Source: Calditrichota bacterium
GTDB taxonomy: Bacteria > CLD3
NCBI GenBank assembly: GCA_008501735.1
Contig: QQUF01000014.1
Coordinates: 1-22,586, forward strand
Length of the DNA: 22,586 nt
Direction: 5' to 3'
In this document: piece after piece, positions 5,137 through 13,614 of the stretch
How the letters are laid out: the number at the start of each line of letters is the position of its first letter
How positions within the stretch are numbered: the stretch's first letter is position 1
Notes under the pieces: model-generated
What the model saw: only the letters and a program-made list of their open reading frames with translations
Database searches by the model: none
What the model was told of the DNA's origin: nothing
Program-made: the position numbers and the translations under genes

Positions 5137-6306
5137 ATGAAACAATTACTATTAATTTCTTCATTTTTTGTGTTGGCAACTACGAGTGCATTTTGTCAGC
5201 AAACAACAGAGATTTACGTTAGTGATGCAGCAAACTTCAACGTTCCTCCTTGGAAAATCCTAAAGTTTGACGAGAACGGGCAGAATCCTGAAGTTTTCAT
5301 TGACACAAATTTAGCTTGGCCCCAAGACATTCTTTTCTTTGAGGAAGAAGGTGAAGTCCTAATTTCAAACTTTAGTTCCAATCAAATCACAAAGTTCGAC
5401 GCAAACACAGGAGCTTACATCGGAGCTTTTGCAACAGGAATTCTCGGACCAACAAGAATGAAAATAGGTGCTGACAGTTTGCTTTACGTTTTGCAGTGGA
5501 ATGGAACAGGAAAAGTAAAGAGATACCAATTAGACGGAACTTTTGTCGATGATTTCACAAGTGTTGGAGTTCCTCAAAGCATTGGAATTGATTGGGATAG
5601 TTTGGGCAATTTGTACGTTTCTACTTACTACGGAGGTTTTGTCCAAAAATTCGATACGAGCGGAAATGATTTGGGTATTTTTATCAGTGATACAGACTTA
5701 CAAGGTCCAACAAACATTTGGTTTGATACAAACGGCGATTTGTTAGTTTTAGATTACGATGGAACTTCTGTAAAAAGGTTCGACTCGAATGGAAATTTCT
5801 TGGGGGATTTTTTAACAGGTTTGGACAATTGTGAAGGTGTTGATTTTTTACCTAACGGAAATATTTTAATCGGAAACGGTGGAACAAGTTCCGTCAAAAT
5901 GTTTGACAGTAGTGGAAATTACATCAGCGATTTTATCCCAAGTGGTTCTGGAAATCTCATAAATCCCAATGCCGTTGTGATTCGAGAAAATCCTAATGTT
6001 TCTATTCCTCAAGAAAAAGAGCCTTTGGTTAAAAGTTTTTCTTTAAGCCAAAACTACCCAAATCCTTTCAACCCAACAACTACGATTAATTACGAATTGG
6101 AAATTACGAATTACGAATTTGGGAAACTTAGTATTTTTAACATTCTTGGCGAAAAGGTTAAAAGTTTTGCCTTGAGCGAGAAAAAAGGCTCTGTTGTTTG
6201 GAATGGAACTAATGAGCTTGGAAATCAAGTCGCAAGTGGAATTTATGTTTACAAATTGCAAGTTGGTAATTTTGAAGAAAGCCGTAAAATGTTGCTTTTG
6301 AAATAA
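5137..6306 (+). CDS. Secreted six-repeat (NHL-like) beta-propeller protein with T9SS C-terminal sorting domain
   Basis: A 389-residue exported protein. An N-terminal Sec signal peptide covers about residues 1-21 (MKQLLLISSFFVLATTSAFC, then QQTT). The body has six repeats with the strand KFD-x-NG-x-FIGDF: KFDENGQNPEVF, KFDANTGAYIGAF, RYQLDGTFVDDF, KFDTSGNDLGIF, RFDSNGNFLGDF and MFDSSGNYISDF. They fit a six-bladed NHL-type propeller. The last 90 or so residues are the type A sorting domain: SFSLSQNYPNPFNPTTTI, KLSIFNILGEKVKSF, VVWNGTNELGNQVASGIYVYKLQ, ending KMLLLK. The protein should cross the inner membrane by Sec and the outer membrane by T9SS, and become surface-attached or released. The ligand or enzymatic role is unknown. 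A heptanucleotide repeat interrupts the sorting-domain coding sequence. GAGAGG lies 10 bases before the ATG. The VOC gene starts 21 bases after the stop. Confidence 0.88.
   Translation: MKQLLLISSFFVLATTSAFCQQTTEIYVSDAANFNVPPWKILKFDENGQNPEVFIDTNLAWPQDILFFEEEGEVLISNFSSNQITKFDANTGAYIGAFATGILGPTRMKIGADSLLYVLQWNGTGKVKRYQLDGTFVDDFTSVGVPQSIGIDWDSLGNLYVSTYYGGFVQKFDTSGNDLGIFISDTDLQGPTNIWFDTNGDLLVLDYDGTSVKRFDSNGNFLGDFLTGLDNCEGVDFLPNGNILIGNGGTSSVKMFDSSGNYISDFIPSGSGNLINPNAVVIRENPNVSIPQEKEPLVKSFSLSQNYPNPFNPTTTINYELEITNYEFGKLSIFNILGEKVKSFALSEKKGSVVWNGTNELGNQVASGIYVYKLQVGNFEESRKMLLLK
6088..6119 (+). repeat. Tandem AATTACG heptanucleotide repeat inside the sorting-domain coding region
   Basis: Four seven-base units plus half a unit run in strict register: AATTACG, AATTGGA (imperfect), AATTACG, AATTACG, AATT. 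Three units make 21 bases, so the protein reads NYELEITNYEF with a seven-residue period. It lies at the turn between two sorting-domain strands, where extra residues should be tolerated. Confidence 0.85.
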
Positions 6307-6327
6307 ATTTTAAAACAAAGGAAAGTT

Positions 6328-6699
6328 ATGAAATTAGGTGCATTCTCCGTAAGTCTTGCAGTCAAAGACATTGAAAAGTCGAAACAATTTTATGAAAAAT
6401 TAGGCTTTGAAATCTTTGGTGGCGACCAATCGCAAAATTGGTTAATTATGAAAAATGATGACAAAGTCATTGGTTTGTTTCAAGGAATGTTTGACGAGAA
6501 CATTCTAACTTTTAATCCGGGTTGGGACCAAAACTGTAACAAACTTGAATCTTTTTCCGACGTTCGAGAAATTCATAAGAAATTAAAATCTGACGGCATC
6601 GAAATGGCAAGCGAATCAATTTCTGGCGATTCAGGTCCATCAAACTTTTCAATTAAAGATCCAGACGGAAATACAATTTTAATTGACCAGCACGTTTAA
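6328..6699 (+). CDS. VOC-superfamily (glyoxalase/extradiol dioxygenase fold) protein
   Basis: A single-module 123-residue VOC protein. The family layout is clear: opening strand FSVSLAVKDIEKSKQFYEKLGFE (helix then G-F), a middle stretch WLIMKNDDKVIGLFQG, and the closing SIKDPDGNTILIDQ strand. VOC proteins use a metal or a bound thiol or aromatic ligand for very different reactions. The first-strand position often held by His or Gln is Ser here, so it is not a canonical glyoxalase I. The role and substrate are not predictable. It follows the secreted propeller gene by 21 bases with a GGAAAG ribosome site, so it is probably co-transcribed although it is cytoplasmic. A terminator closes the unit. 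Confidence 0.85.
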   Translation: MKLGAFSVSLAVKDIEKSKQFYEKLGFEIFGGDQSQNWLIMKNDDKVIGLFQGMFDENILTFNPGWDQNCNKLESFSDVREIHKKLKSDGIEMASESISGDSGPSNFSIKDPDGNTILIDQHV

Positions 6700-6718
6700 A
6701 TTAATCTAAAAAGATTTT

Positions 6719-6753
6719 ACAGAACCACCTTTTAAAATTTGAGGTGGTTCTGT
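6719..6753 (+). terminator. 12-bp hairpin terminator after the VOC gene
   Basis: ACAGAACCACCT (6719-6730) pairs perfectly with AGGTGGTTCTGT (6742-6753). The 11-base AT loop can pair partly within itself. A pyrimidine-rich TTCTCTC follows. It ends the unit that starts at 5137. Confidence 0.8.
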
Positions 6754-6861
6754 TTCTCTCAAATAATTTTGTGAGTTAGAGTTTCTTTTGATTACCTTAG
6801 CATTGCTTTTTGAAAAAGAGGTTTTAAAAGTAAACGGTAACTTGAACTTGGACAAAATTTT

Positions 6862-9258
6862 ATGAGCGGAAAAATAATCTGTAAAGGAAGCGGTGGTAAT
6901 AACGACAAGTTTATTCGCCGATTTAAGACCTTAATAAATTCCTCTAATCACTCCGACCCGAAAGTAAGAAAATCTAAAAAAATCCTTCTGATTACAGCTG
7001 CTTGGCAAAAATCTGAGTTCGAGGAAGGACACCTCAAAAAAGTTTTGAATGAAATTGGAATACCTTCTTCTTTTGACGAAAATGGTTACGATGTGAACAT
7101 TCAGAATCTTTCGATTTATTTTATGTTCAACAACTTCAAAAAAAAATGCCCTGAACTTTACGACCTTTACCACGAAAAACAAGAAACCATAATTCGCATC
7201 AAAGATTTTTACAGAACTAAGAATCTTGGAATGATTGAGACTTATTGGGAACAGGTCAAACTTCTGCAAAAACACTACCCCAAAATGACTTTGCACGAAA
7301 TATTGAACTACAAACTTGATGAAAAAATCATTGACCACAAAAAATTAACGCCTCAAGAATTGGAAAAACTTTTCTTCTGTCGCCAAGTCCAAAACACAAT
7401 GCAAAACATAATCACTTACGACCAAAAAATGGTTAATGTTGTTGAAGAAATGGACGAGCATTTTACCTCTTACTCTAAATTAAAAGAAAATCTAGTTTAT
7501 CAGGAAAAACGAAAAAGGCTTGAAGAACGTATTCTTACCTCCAATTCTATTTTTATTTTGGACGGACACATTTCAGTTCTGATGAACAGGCTTAGATTTT
7601 TCGATTTACGAGATGCTTTTGTGGAAGCTTTGAACAGAGGTACTAATTTCTATTTAGTTGGTTCAGGTGCGGAAATTCTTTGCGACAAAATGATTCTTTT
7701 TAATTCCGATAAAAAACTCGGTGACAATCAGACTGAGCATTTTGAATTTTATGACAACGGTTTCGGTATCATAAAAAACATTCAAATTATGCCAAAAAAC
7801 ATTGACGAAATTGACTTTTCAAATAAAGAACTTTTGACTCACCTTGCAAATCGCTTCAATTCTCACACTTCGGTTTTCCTAAACAAAGGTTCTTACCTTT
7901 TTATGGAAAACCAAATTGATGAAGAAGCTAATTCACAAGAAGTAAAATACATTTCGATTGGAGGTTCAAAGGATTACTTACAAGTTTTCTCTAAAGACGG
8001 TGTCGTTGAGAAAGTCAAAACAGGTGAGGAAATTTTCCCAAGCCGAGAACACAAAAGATTCCAAAACCTAATCGAAAGACACACATCGAAAAACCTTGCT
8101 GAATTGCTCAAAAGAGTTTTCAGACTTTCAAAAATACACCCTTCTGGAATTGAAAAGGCTGTCGAAAATTTTATCGTTGAAAATTCTTTCCCTTTGCGTG
8201 AAAAATTAGTTACGACATTTTTTTACTACGACCCAACAGGCAAAGTAGAATCTGTTTACTTGGAAAGTGCTTTAGGTTTTAGAGGCGATAACAACGTTTT
8301 TTTTCAATATCAAAACACAGGCATTTTTTACTTTCCACTAGAATTTCAGCCGAACTCAAGATTAGAGTACAAAATTGCTTTAGACTTCGGAAATGGGCAA
8401 AGAGAAATTTTAGACCCTTACAATCCGAACTTGGCTAACGCTCCTTTTGGTCCAAAATCAGTAATGACAACTTTAGACTACAAACCAACTATATTTTCTA
8501 TTAGCGAAGAAAGAACTGAGAGTTACATCGAAAGATTTGAGTTTGACAGCAAAATAATGAAGGACAAAAGAGAGTTTCAAATTTACACTCCGAAAGAGTT
8601 TGAAAATGAGGCTTTGCCAATTGTTGTTTTTCACGACGGTTACGACTACCTAAGATTTTCAAACTTGCAAAAAATACTAGATAGTATGATTTACGAAAAA
8701 GCAATAAAACCTATTCGTGGGATTTTTACAAAACCAATTGACCGAAGAAATGAGTATGCGGCAAGTCCTGATTACGCAAAATTTATTTCTGAAGAATTAA
8801 TCGAAGAAATTGGAAAGCACAAAAAACTACCTTCTGGTAAAGAAAACTTTTGTACTGTTGGAGCAAGTTTTGGTGGTTTAATTTCTCTTTATTTAATGGA
8901 TTCCTACCCAAAAGTTTTTGGAAATGCTTTGTGTCAATCAGGTTCATTTTTTATGAAACTTCACGGATTCGATTACTATACTTCACATTTTCCCAAAATT
9001 AATAAATTTGTAAACTCATTCGTAAAATCGAAGACAAAGATTGATTCCAAAGTTGTACTGACTTGCGGTAGATTTGAAAGTTTAGTTTACCTAAACCGTG
9101 AAATGGTTGAAGTTCTTGACAAGCGTAATTGTGATTACAAATATTTTGAAAACAACGACGGACACACTTGGACTGGTTGGGCGAACTCAATGCCGCAAGG
9201 TTTGATAAATATTTTTGGAAATCCTAAAAAGGTTAAATTAAGGAAGGTAGGAAGCTAA
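6862..9258 (+). CDS. Peptidase S51/cyanophycinase-like domain fused to an enterochelin-esterase-like hydrolase
   Basis: A 798-residue soluble protein without a signal peptide. Residues 1-390 look like a class I glutamine-amidotransferase fold of the S51/cyanophycinase type: GSGGNNDKFIRRF, the strand KKILLITAAWQK (39-50), SIFILDGHISVLMNRL (236 region) and the elbow LVGSGAE with Ser268, then a GFGIIKNIQIMPKN region. A helical insertion of about 140 residues (roughly 80-225) splits it. The usual later catalytic His (as in QHF) is not obvious, so this half may be inactive. Residues about 450-540 resemble the N-terminal beta domain of Fes-type esterases (FYYDPTG, ILDPYNPN 516-523). Residues about 560-790 are an alpha/beta hydrolase with HDG 591-593, GASFGG with nucleophile Ser669, candidate acid Glu739 (GRFES) and His768 (NDGHTW). 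It probably cleaves esters or a peptide-like conjugate; the substrate is unknown. It appears monocistronic. Confidence 0.72.
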   Translation: MSGKIICKGSGGNNDKFIRRFKTLINSSNHSDPKVRKSKKILLITAAWQKSEFEEGHLKKVLNEIGIPSSFDENGYDVNIQNLSIYFMFNNFKKKCPELYDLYHEKQETIIRIKDFYRTKNLGMIETYWEQVKLLQKHYPKMTLHEILNYKLDEKIIDHKKLTPQELEKLFFCRQVQNTMQNIITYDQKMVNVVEEMDEHFTSYSKLKENLVYQEKRKRLEERILTSNSIFILDGHISVLMNRLRFFDLRDAFVEALNRGTNFYLVGSGAEILCDKMILFNSDKKLGDNQTEHFEFYDNGFGIIKNIQIMPKNIDEIDFSNKELLTHLANRFNSHTSVFLNKGSYLFMENQIDEEANSQEVKYISIGGSKDYLQVFSKDGVVEKVKTGEEIFPSREHKRFQNLIERHTSKNLAELLKRVFRLSKIHPSGIEKAVENFIVENSFPLREKLVTTFFYYDPTGKVESVYLESALGFRGDNNVFFQYQNTGIFYFPLEFQPNSRLEYKIALDFGNGQREILDPYNPNLANAPFGPKSVMTTLDYKPTIFSISEERTESYIERFEFDSKIMKDKREFQIYTPKEFENEALPIVVFHDGYDYLRFSNLQKILDSMIYEKAIKPIRGIFTKPIDRRNEYAASPDYAKFISEELIEEIGKHKKLPSGKENFCTVGASFGGLISLYLMDSYPKVFGNALCQSGSFFMKLHGFDYYTSHFPKINKFVNSFVKSKTKIDSKVVLTCGRFESLVYLNREMVEVLDKRNCDYKYFENNDGHTWTGWANSMPQGLINIFGNPKKVKLRKVGS

Positions 9259-9287
9259 TTTACTTTCTTAACCCAAAGAAACTTTGA

Positions 9288-9524
9288 CTAAAAGAAGTTT
9301 TGAAGTGTAAAGAGACCGAGAATAATTCCTGCAACAATTACAATAATTTTAATTGCACTTTCTTGCAGGGCATTGTTTCGTCTTTTGCTATTTGAAGATG
9401 TTCCGTGATAACCACAATTTTCGCACTTAAAATATTTACGAAAAGTACTGTAAGTTATTTCTAATGGTTCGCCACATTCTGGACAATCCATATAACCGAA
9501 CATTTCTTTAAGTCTATCGAACAT
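9288..9524 (-). CDS. Small zinc-ribbon protein with a C-terminal membrane helix
   Basis: A 78-residue protein. Two CPxCG-like knuckles, C14-x2-C17 (DCPECGEPLE) and C34-x2-C37 (KCENCGYHG), form a zinc ribbon. A polar linker (SSNSKRRNNALQES) leads to a single hydrophobic helix at about 58-77 (IKIIVIVAGIILGLFTLQ). It is likely tail-anchored, with the ribbon in the cytoplasm. Proteins of this plan often act as small adaptors, but I recognise no specific family. It lies 33 bases downstream of the M61 peptidase gene on the same strand, so the two probably form an operon. It converges on the gene ending at 9258, with 29 bases between stop codons and no convincing terminator. Confidence 0.75.
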   Translation of the reverse strand: MFDRLKEMFGYMDCPECGEPLEITYSTFRKYFKCENCGYHGTSSNSKRRNNALQESAIKIIVIVAGIILGLFTLQNFF

Positions 9525-9557
9525 TTAGATAATTTCCTCTTTTCTAAACTAAACCTG

Positions 9558-11288
9558 TTAGCCAATCCATTTTTGGAAAATTTGCTCGGCTAACTCGCTA
9601 ACGTCTTCCTTTTTGACCAATTTATAATTTTCTTCTCGTAGGCTTGTTGCTTCAAGTTCAACTTCTCTAATTTCTAAATCACGTGCAATTAAAAATTTAA
9701 ACTTTTGTCCACTTTCAGATTTTGTTAAAAACTTTTCAAGCAAAGTTTTGTTCACTCTAATTCCGTCGATAGCAATAATTTCGTCGTTAACGTTAATATC
9801 CGAATCCCAAGAAGGTGTTCCTTGATAAATTCTATTAACCGTTAGTGTACCTTCTTTTTCAGAAAAATCAAGACCTAAGTTACGAGGTAGAGCTTCATCT
9901 TTTACAAACTCAACTCCTGCGTAACCCAAGTATTTTTCGTAATCAATTTCTTCCGTTGTCTCAAGATAGTTTACAAGGATTTCAGGAAAGTCACTTCCAA
10001 CAACTTCCTTTACCATTTCTTTGAACTCCTCTTTCGTAAAACCTCGTTTTTCTTCTTTGTAAAACTTGTTAAATCTCAAAAGAACATCGTCAAAAGATTT
10101 TTCGTTTTTAGAGTAGTTGCGAATTGCTAAATCAAGACACATTATTAATAAAGCACCTTTGTTATAGTAAGAACAAATTGTGTTTGACGAGTTTTCGTTT
10201 TGCCTGTAAAATTTTATCCAAGCATCAAAACTTGATTCTTCAAGCGTACAAATATTTCTACCATAATTCGTTTGTAATCTTTTGATGTTCTTGGAAACAA
10301 CTTCCAAATATTCTTCTGTCGTGTAAAAGCCTGTCTTTAAAACTAAAAAATCATCATAGTAGCTCGTAATTCCTTCTGCAACCCAAAGCAATTTTGTGTA
10401 AATCTCTTGGTCATAGTCGAAAGGTCCTAACTCAATCGGTCGGATTCGTTTCACATTCCAAAGATGAAAAAACTCGTGTGCAATCAGTGCTAACCAATCC
10501 TTGTAACGTTTCTCATCAACAAGTTCAAATGGGTCAAAAACAACTGCCATTGAATTTAGGTGTTCGAGTCCGCCATATTTTCCGGGTGAGAAAATGCAAA
10601 TAAAAGTATAATCTTTGTAAGGAAGTTCACCGAAAAGTTCAAACTCTGTTTCGACAATTTTTTTGATGTCAGAGACAAAAGTGTTTTTATCATTTTTAAA
10701 AATCCCTTGAACTGCGATTTCGTGATTTTTACCATCAACTTCAAAATCAAAAGTTTGGTAATTTCCGCAAAGAAGAGGTGAATCTACGAGAATGTCGTAA
10801 TTTTCAATTTGGAAAGTGTTAGTTCTTCCTTCAATTCTTTTAAGTCCTGTCGAAACTTTTTCCCAACCTTCGGGAAGCTCAACTTTTAGCAAAGCCTTTT
10901 CATTTTTAAATTCCTCCAAGTAAACAAAAGTCGCGGAAGGAGTAACGAAAGCGTAAGAGGAGTTTAGGAAATTTGTTCTAACTGTTAGGTCGAAAGAGTA
11001 AACCAAGTAGGAAACTTGAACCGACTCTTCCAAGCCTTTAAAAATCCGCCAAGTATTTTTGTTAATTTTTTCAAAATTTAAATTTTGGTCTGAAAAGTCG
11101 TTTGCTGTAAATTCGTGAACGTGTTGTGCGTACTCACGCACCATATACGAACCAGGAGTCCAAACAGGAATTTTTACGTCAATGAATTCTTTGTCAGCAG
11201 GAAGTTTGTTAAACGAAACTTCTACCTTTAGGTAGTGCCTGTGAGGATTTTCCATTGATAATTTGTAAACAGTTTTATACTCTTTCAT
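9558..11288 (-). CDS. M61-family metallopeptidase (glycyl aminopeptidase type) with C-terminal PDZ domain
   Basis: A zinc peptidase of 576 residues from the ATG at 11286-11288 (MKEYKTVYKLSM). The frame is open 33 bases further, but homologous sequence begins at this Met and TAGAGAA lies 6 bases before it. The N-terminal third is a beta-rich M61 domain (SMENPHRHYLKVEV, IPVWTPGSYMVREYA). The gluzincin motif HEFFH is at 271-275 in IAHEFFHLWNVKRIRP, with the third ligand E305 in WVAEGITSYYDD. A PDZ domain covers roughly 475-555 (LGLDFSEKEGTLTVNRI, DEIIAIDGIRVN). No signal peptide is seen, so it is probably cytoplasmic and cleaves peptides with N-terminal Gly or Ala, as described for the family. 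It is divergent from the LEA14-like gene across about 50 bases and heads an apparent operon with the zinc-ribbon gene. Confidence 0.93.
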   Translation of the reverse strand: MKEYKTVYKLSMENPHRHYLKVEVSFNKLPADKEFIDVKIPVWTPGSYMVREYAQHVHEFTANDFSDQNLNFEKINKNTWRIFKGLEESVQVSYLVYSFDLTVRTNFLNSSYAFVTPSATFVYLEEFKNEKALLKVELPEGWEKVSTGLKRIEGRTNTFQIENYDILVDSPLLCGNYQTFDFEVDGKNHEIAVQGIFKNDKNTFVSDIKKIVETEFELFGELPYKDYTFICIFSPGKYGGLEHLNSMAVVFDPFELVDEKRYKDWLALIAHEFFHLWNVKRIRPIELGPFDYDQEIYTKLLWVAEGITSYYDDFLVLKTGFYTTEEYLEVVSKNIKRLQTNYGRNICTLEESSFDAWIKFYRQNENSSNTICSYYNKGALLIMCLDLAIRNYSKNEKSFDDVLLRFNKFYKEEKRGFTKEEFKEMVKEVVGSDFPEILVNYLETTEEIDYEKYLGYAGVEFVKDEALPRNLGLDFSEKEGTLTVNRIYQGTPSWDSDINVNDEIIAIDGIRVNKTLLEKFLTKSESGQKFKFLIARDLEIREVELEATSLREENYKLVKKEDVSELAEQIFQKWIG

Positions 11289-11341
11289 AAAATTCTCTAA
11301 GTGTTTTAAATTCATTAACAAAAATTGAAAGATTTTCTAAA

Positions 11342-11791
11342 ATGCGAAAAAGAAAAGTTAACCTTTTTTTCCTAATTTTTTTAAACTTTTTACTCTTTTC
11401 TTGCGGTAAGCCTTACAAGAAAGTTGAAATCCGAAACGTCTCGAACATCAAAATCGAAAATTTTTCTTTCAGTGGAATCACTTCAAAAGTCGAAGTTGAA
11501 GTTTTTAATCCAAATCCTTACAACATCGAAATTAAAGAAATTGAGTACGATTTGTATTTTCAAGATAAGCTTTTTACCTCGGGAATTTCAGAGATTAACC
11601 AAACCTTGAAAAGCAAAAAAATTACCTTTGTCGAAGTGCCTTTTACACTAAAACTTTCAAAAGCATTTCAAGGAGGAATCAAACAATTTGAAGGAGAAAA
11701 TTTCAGTTACCGAGTCGAAGGAAAAGCAAAAGTTAAAGCCTTAGGAAAAACCCTCACACGAAAATTCAATTTTGAAAAATCACTCAAATGA
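11342..11791 (+). CDS. LEA14-like (LEA type 2) lipoprotein
   Basis: A 149-residue lipoprotein. The signal sequence has a basic start (MRKRK), a hydrophobic core and the lipobox LLFSC with lipidated Cys21. The mature part fits the LEA type 2/water-stress fold: ITSKVEVEVFNPNPYNIEIKEIEYDLYFQDKLF with the typical 'NPNPY' motif, then FVEVPFTLKLSKAF and YRVEGKAKVKALG near the end. The family is a small beta sandwich in the envelope; a role in desiccation or envelope stress is suggested for relatives but not established here. The stop codon overlaps the uvrC start by four bases (ATGA), so the two are translationally coupled, although the functional link is unclear. There is no strong Shine-Dalgarno site, and the divergent promoter region shared with the M61 gene is very short. 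Confidence 0.85.
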   Translation: MRKRKVNLFFLIFLNFLLFSCGKPYKKVEIRNVSNIKIENFSFSGITSKVEVEVFNPNPYNIEIKEIEYDLYFQDKLFTSGISEINQTLKSKKITFVEVPFTLKLSKAFQGGIKQFEGENFSYRVEGKAKVKALGKTLTRKFNFEKSLK

Positions 11792-13614
11792 AACTAAAAT
11801 CACAGTTAGAAGAAAAGCTCAAAAACCTGCCCCAAAACCCTGGCGTTTACGTTTACAGAGATTCCAAAGGCAAAATAATTTACATCGGGAAAGCGAAAGT
11901 TCTGAAAAACCGAGTGCGTTCTTACTTCACTTCAACTCACAAAAAAGACGGTAAAACACGAACTCTTGTCAAAAAAATTTCCGATCTCGAAACAATCATT
12001 ACTGACAACGAAGTCGAAGCTCTCATTCTCGAAGCAAACTTGATTTACAAACACCAACCTCGTTACAATATTCTTCTAAAAAAAGACAACTCTTACCCGT
12101 ACATAAAAATTACGAAAGAAGTTTATCCAAGAATTTTTTACACCCGAAACATCGTTCAAGACGGCTCAAAATATTTTGGACCTTACACAAATCGCTTCCT
12201 TTTGAACTCGCAGCTTGAAGTGATTAAAAAAATCTTCAAAACAAGAATTTGCCACCACAAATTTGATGAAAAATATTTGAAAAAAATGACTGTTCCTGTT
12301 TGCCTTGAATTTCATTTAAACAAATGTTTCGGACAGTGCCAAGGACACATTTCAGTTGAAGAAGAGCAAGAAAATTTCAAAAGAATCGCAAAATTTCTTA
12401 ACGGACACACTCGCGAAGTCATCATTGAAATGAAAGAAAAAATGGACTCGCTTGCGAAAAAATTTGCCTTTGAAAAAGCCGCAGAAATCCGCGATTACAT
12501 TGCAATTTTGGAGAATTTTTCTAATAAACAAAAAGTGGTTTCAAACGACTTTGTTGACCGCGACATTGTTGCAATTGCAGTCGAAGGAGATGACGCTTGT
12601 GGAGTAATTTTCAAAGTTCGTGGCGGAAAATTGCTCGGAAGAATACACTACTACTTAGCCAACGTTCTTGAAAAAACAGAAGGCGAAATCCTTGAAACAA
12701 TCATTGAACAGTACTACTTAAAAGCCGATTTTATCCCTCAAGAACTAATGCTTTCAAACGACTTTGAAGAAGGAACGGAAACTTTCGGGAAGTGGCTTTC
12801 GGAAAAACGAGGCACAAAAGTAAAAATTGTGATTCCTCAAATTGGCGAAAAGTCTCAACTAATCGAAATGACTCGCAAAAACGCCGAACTTCTTCTGAAC
12901 GAACTGAAATTGAAAAAGCTCAAAAACAAAGACTTTGTGCCTCGTGCAATTTCTGCTTTGCAAAGAGATTTACACCTTGAAAATCCACCGCGAAGAATGG
13001 AGTGCTTTGACAATTCAAACATTCAAGGAAGCGACCCTGTTGCTTCGATGGTTGTTTTTGTGAACGGAAAACCTTTGAAAAATGATTACAGAAAATTCAA
13101 AATCAAAACTGTTGTCGGTCCTGACGACTTCGCAAGTATGTTTGAAATCGTTACAAGACGATACAAACGAGTTCTTGAAGAAAAGCAAAAAATGCCGGAT
13201 TTGATTGTGATTGACGGAGGAAAAGGACAGCTCAGCAGTGCAGTAAGTGCTTTGAAAAATCTTGGAATTGAAAACCAACCTATTATCGGTTTGGCAAAAA
13301 GGCTCGAAGAAGTTTTTCTGCCCGAACACACTGACCCACAGAACATTCCGCGAACTTCTTCCGGGTTAAAACTTTTGCAACAAATCCGAGACGAAGCTCA
13401 CCGTTTTGCGATAACTTTTCACAGAGATTTGAGAGCCAAAAGAATGACTCACTCAAAACTCGACGAAATTCCCGGAGTCGGTGGAAAAAGAAAAATGGCA
13501 CTCTTGCAGCACTTCGGCTCAATCAAACAAATCAAAGAAGCAACTCCCGCAGAAATTCAGAAAATAGGTAGAATTCCTTTGAAGTTAGCTGAGAGGATTT
13601 TAGCGGAAATTTGA
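11788..13614 (+). CDS. uvrC: UvrABC excinuclease subunit C
   Basis: The dual-incision nuclease of nucleotide excision repair, 608 residues, full length. Domains in order: GIY-YIG nuclease (GVYVYRDSKGKIIYIGKAKVL, residues 19-39) for the 3' cut; a cysteine-bearing segment (CHHKF...CLEFHLNKCFGQCQGH) typical of many UvrC proteins and possibly an Fe-S site; the UVR/UvrB-binding helix (FAFEKAAEIRDYI, around 230); the RNase H-like endonuclease for the 5' cut with MECFDNSNIQG, LIVIDGGKGQLSSA and RDEAHRFAITFHR; and C-terminal helix-hairpin-helix repeats (LDEIPGVGGKRKMALLQHFG). The start overlaps the preceding lipoprotein gene by ATGA. The last 83 bases are also covered by the minus-strand VOC gene. 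Confidence is very high. Confidence 0.98.
   Translation: MKLKSQLEEKLKNLPQNPGVYVYRDSKGKIIYIGKAKVLKNRVRSYFTSTHKKDGKTRTLVKKISDLETIITDNEVEALILEANLIYKHQPRYNILLKKDNSYPYIKITKEVYPRIFYTRNIVQDGSKYFGPYTNRFLLNSQLEVIKKIFKTRICHHKFDEKYLKKMTVPVCLEFHLNKCFGQCQGHISVEEEQENFKRIAKFLNGHTREVIIEMKEKMDSLAKKFAFEKAAEIRDYIAILENFSNKQKVVSNDFVDRDIVAIAVEGDDACGVIFKVRGGKLLGRIHYYLANVLEKTEGEILETIIEQYYLKADFIPQELMLSNDFEEGTETFGKWLSEKRGTKVKIVIPQIGEKSQLIEMTRKNAELLLNELKLKKLKNKDFVPRAISALQRDLHLENPPRRMECFDNSNIQGSDPVASMVVFVNGKPLKNDYRKFKIKTVVGPDDFASMFEIVTRRYKRVLEEKQKMPDLIVIDGGKGQLSSAVSALKNLGIENQPIIGLAKRLEEVFLPEHTDPQNIPRTSSGLKLLQQIRDEAHRFAITFHRDLRAKRMTHSKLDEIPGVGGKRKMALLQHFGSIKQIKEATPAEIQKIGRIPLKLAERILAEI

Noticed and set aside
9279-9300. 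Short AAACTT/AAGTTT stem between the convergent genes ending at 9258 and 9288
   Set aside because: A 6-bp A/T-rich stem that overlaps the coding end of the zinc-ribbon gene; not convincing as a terminator.
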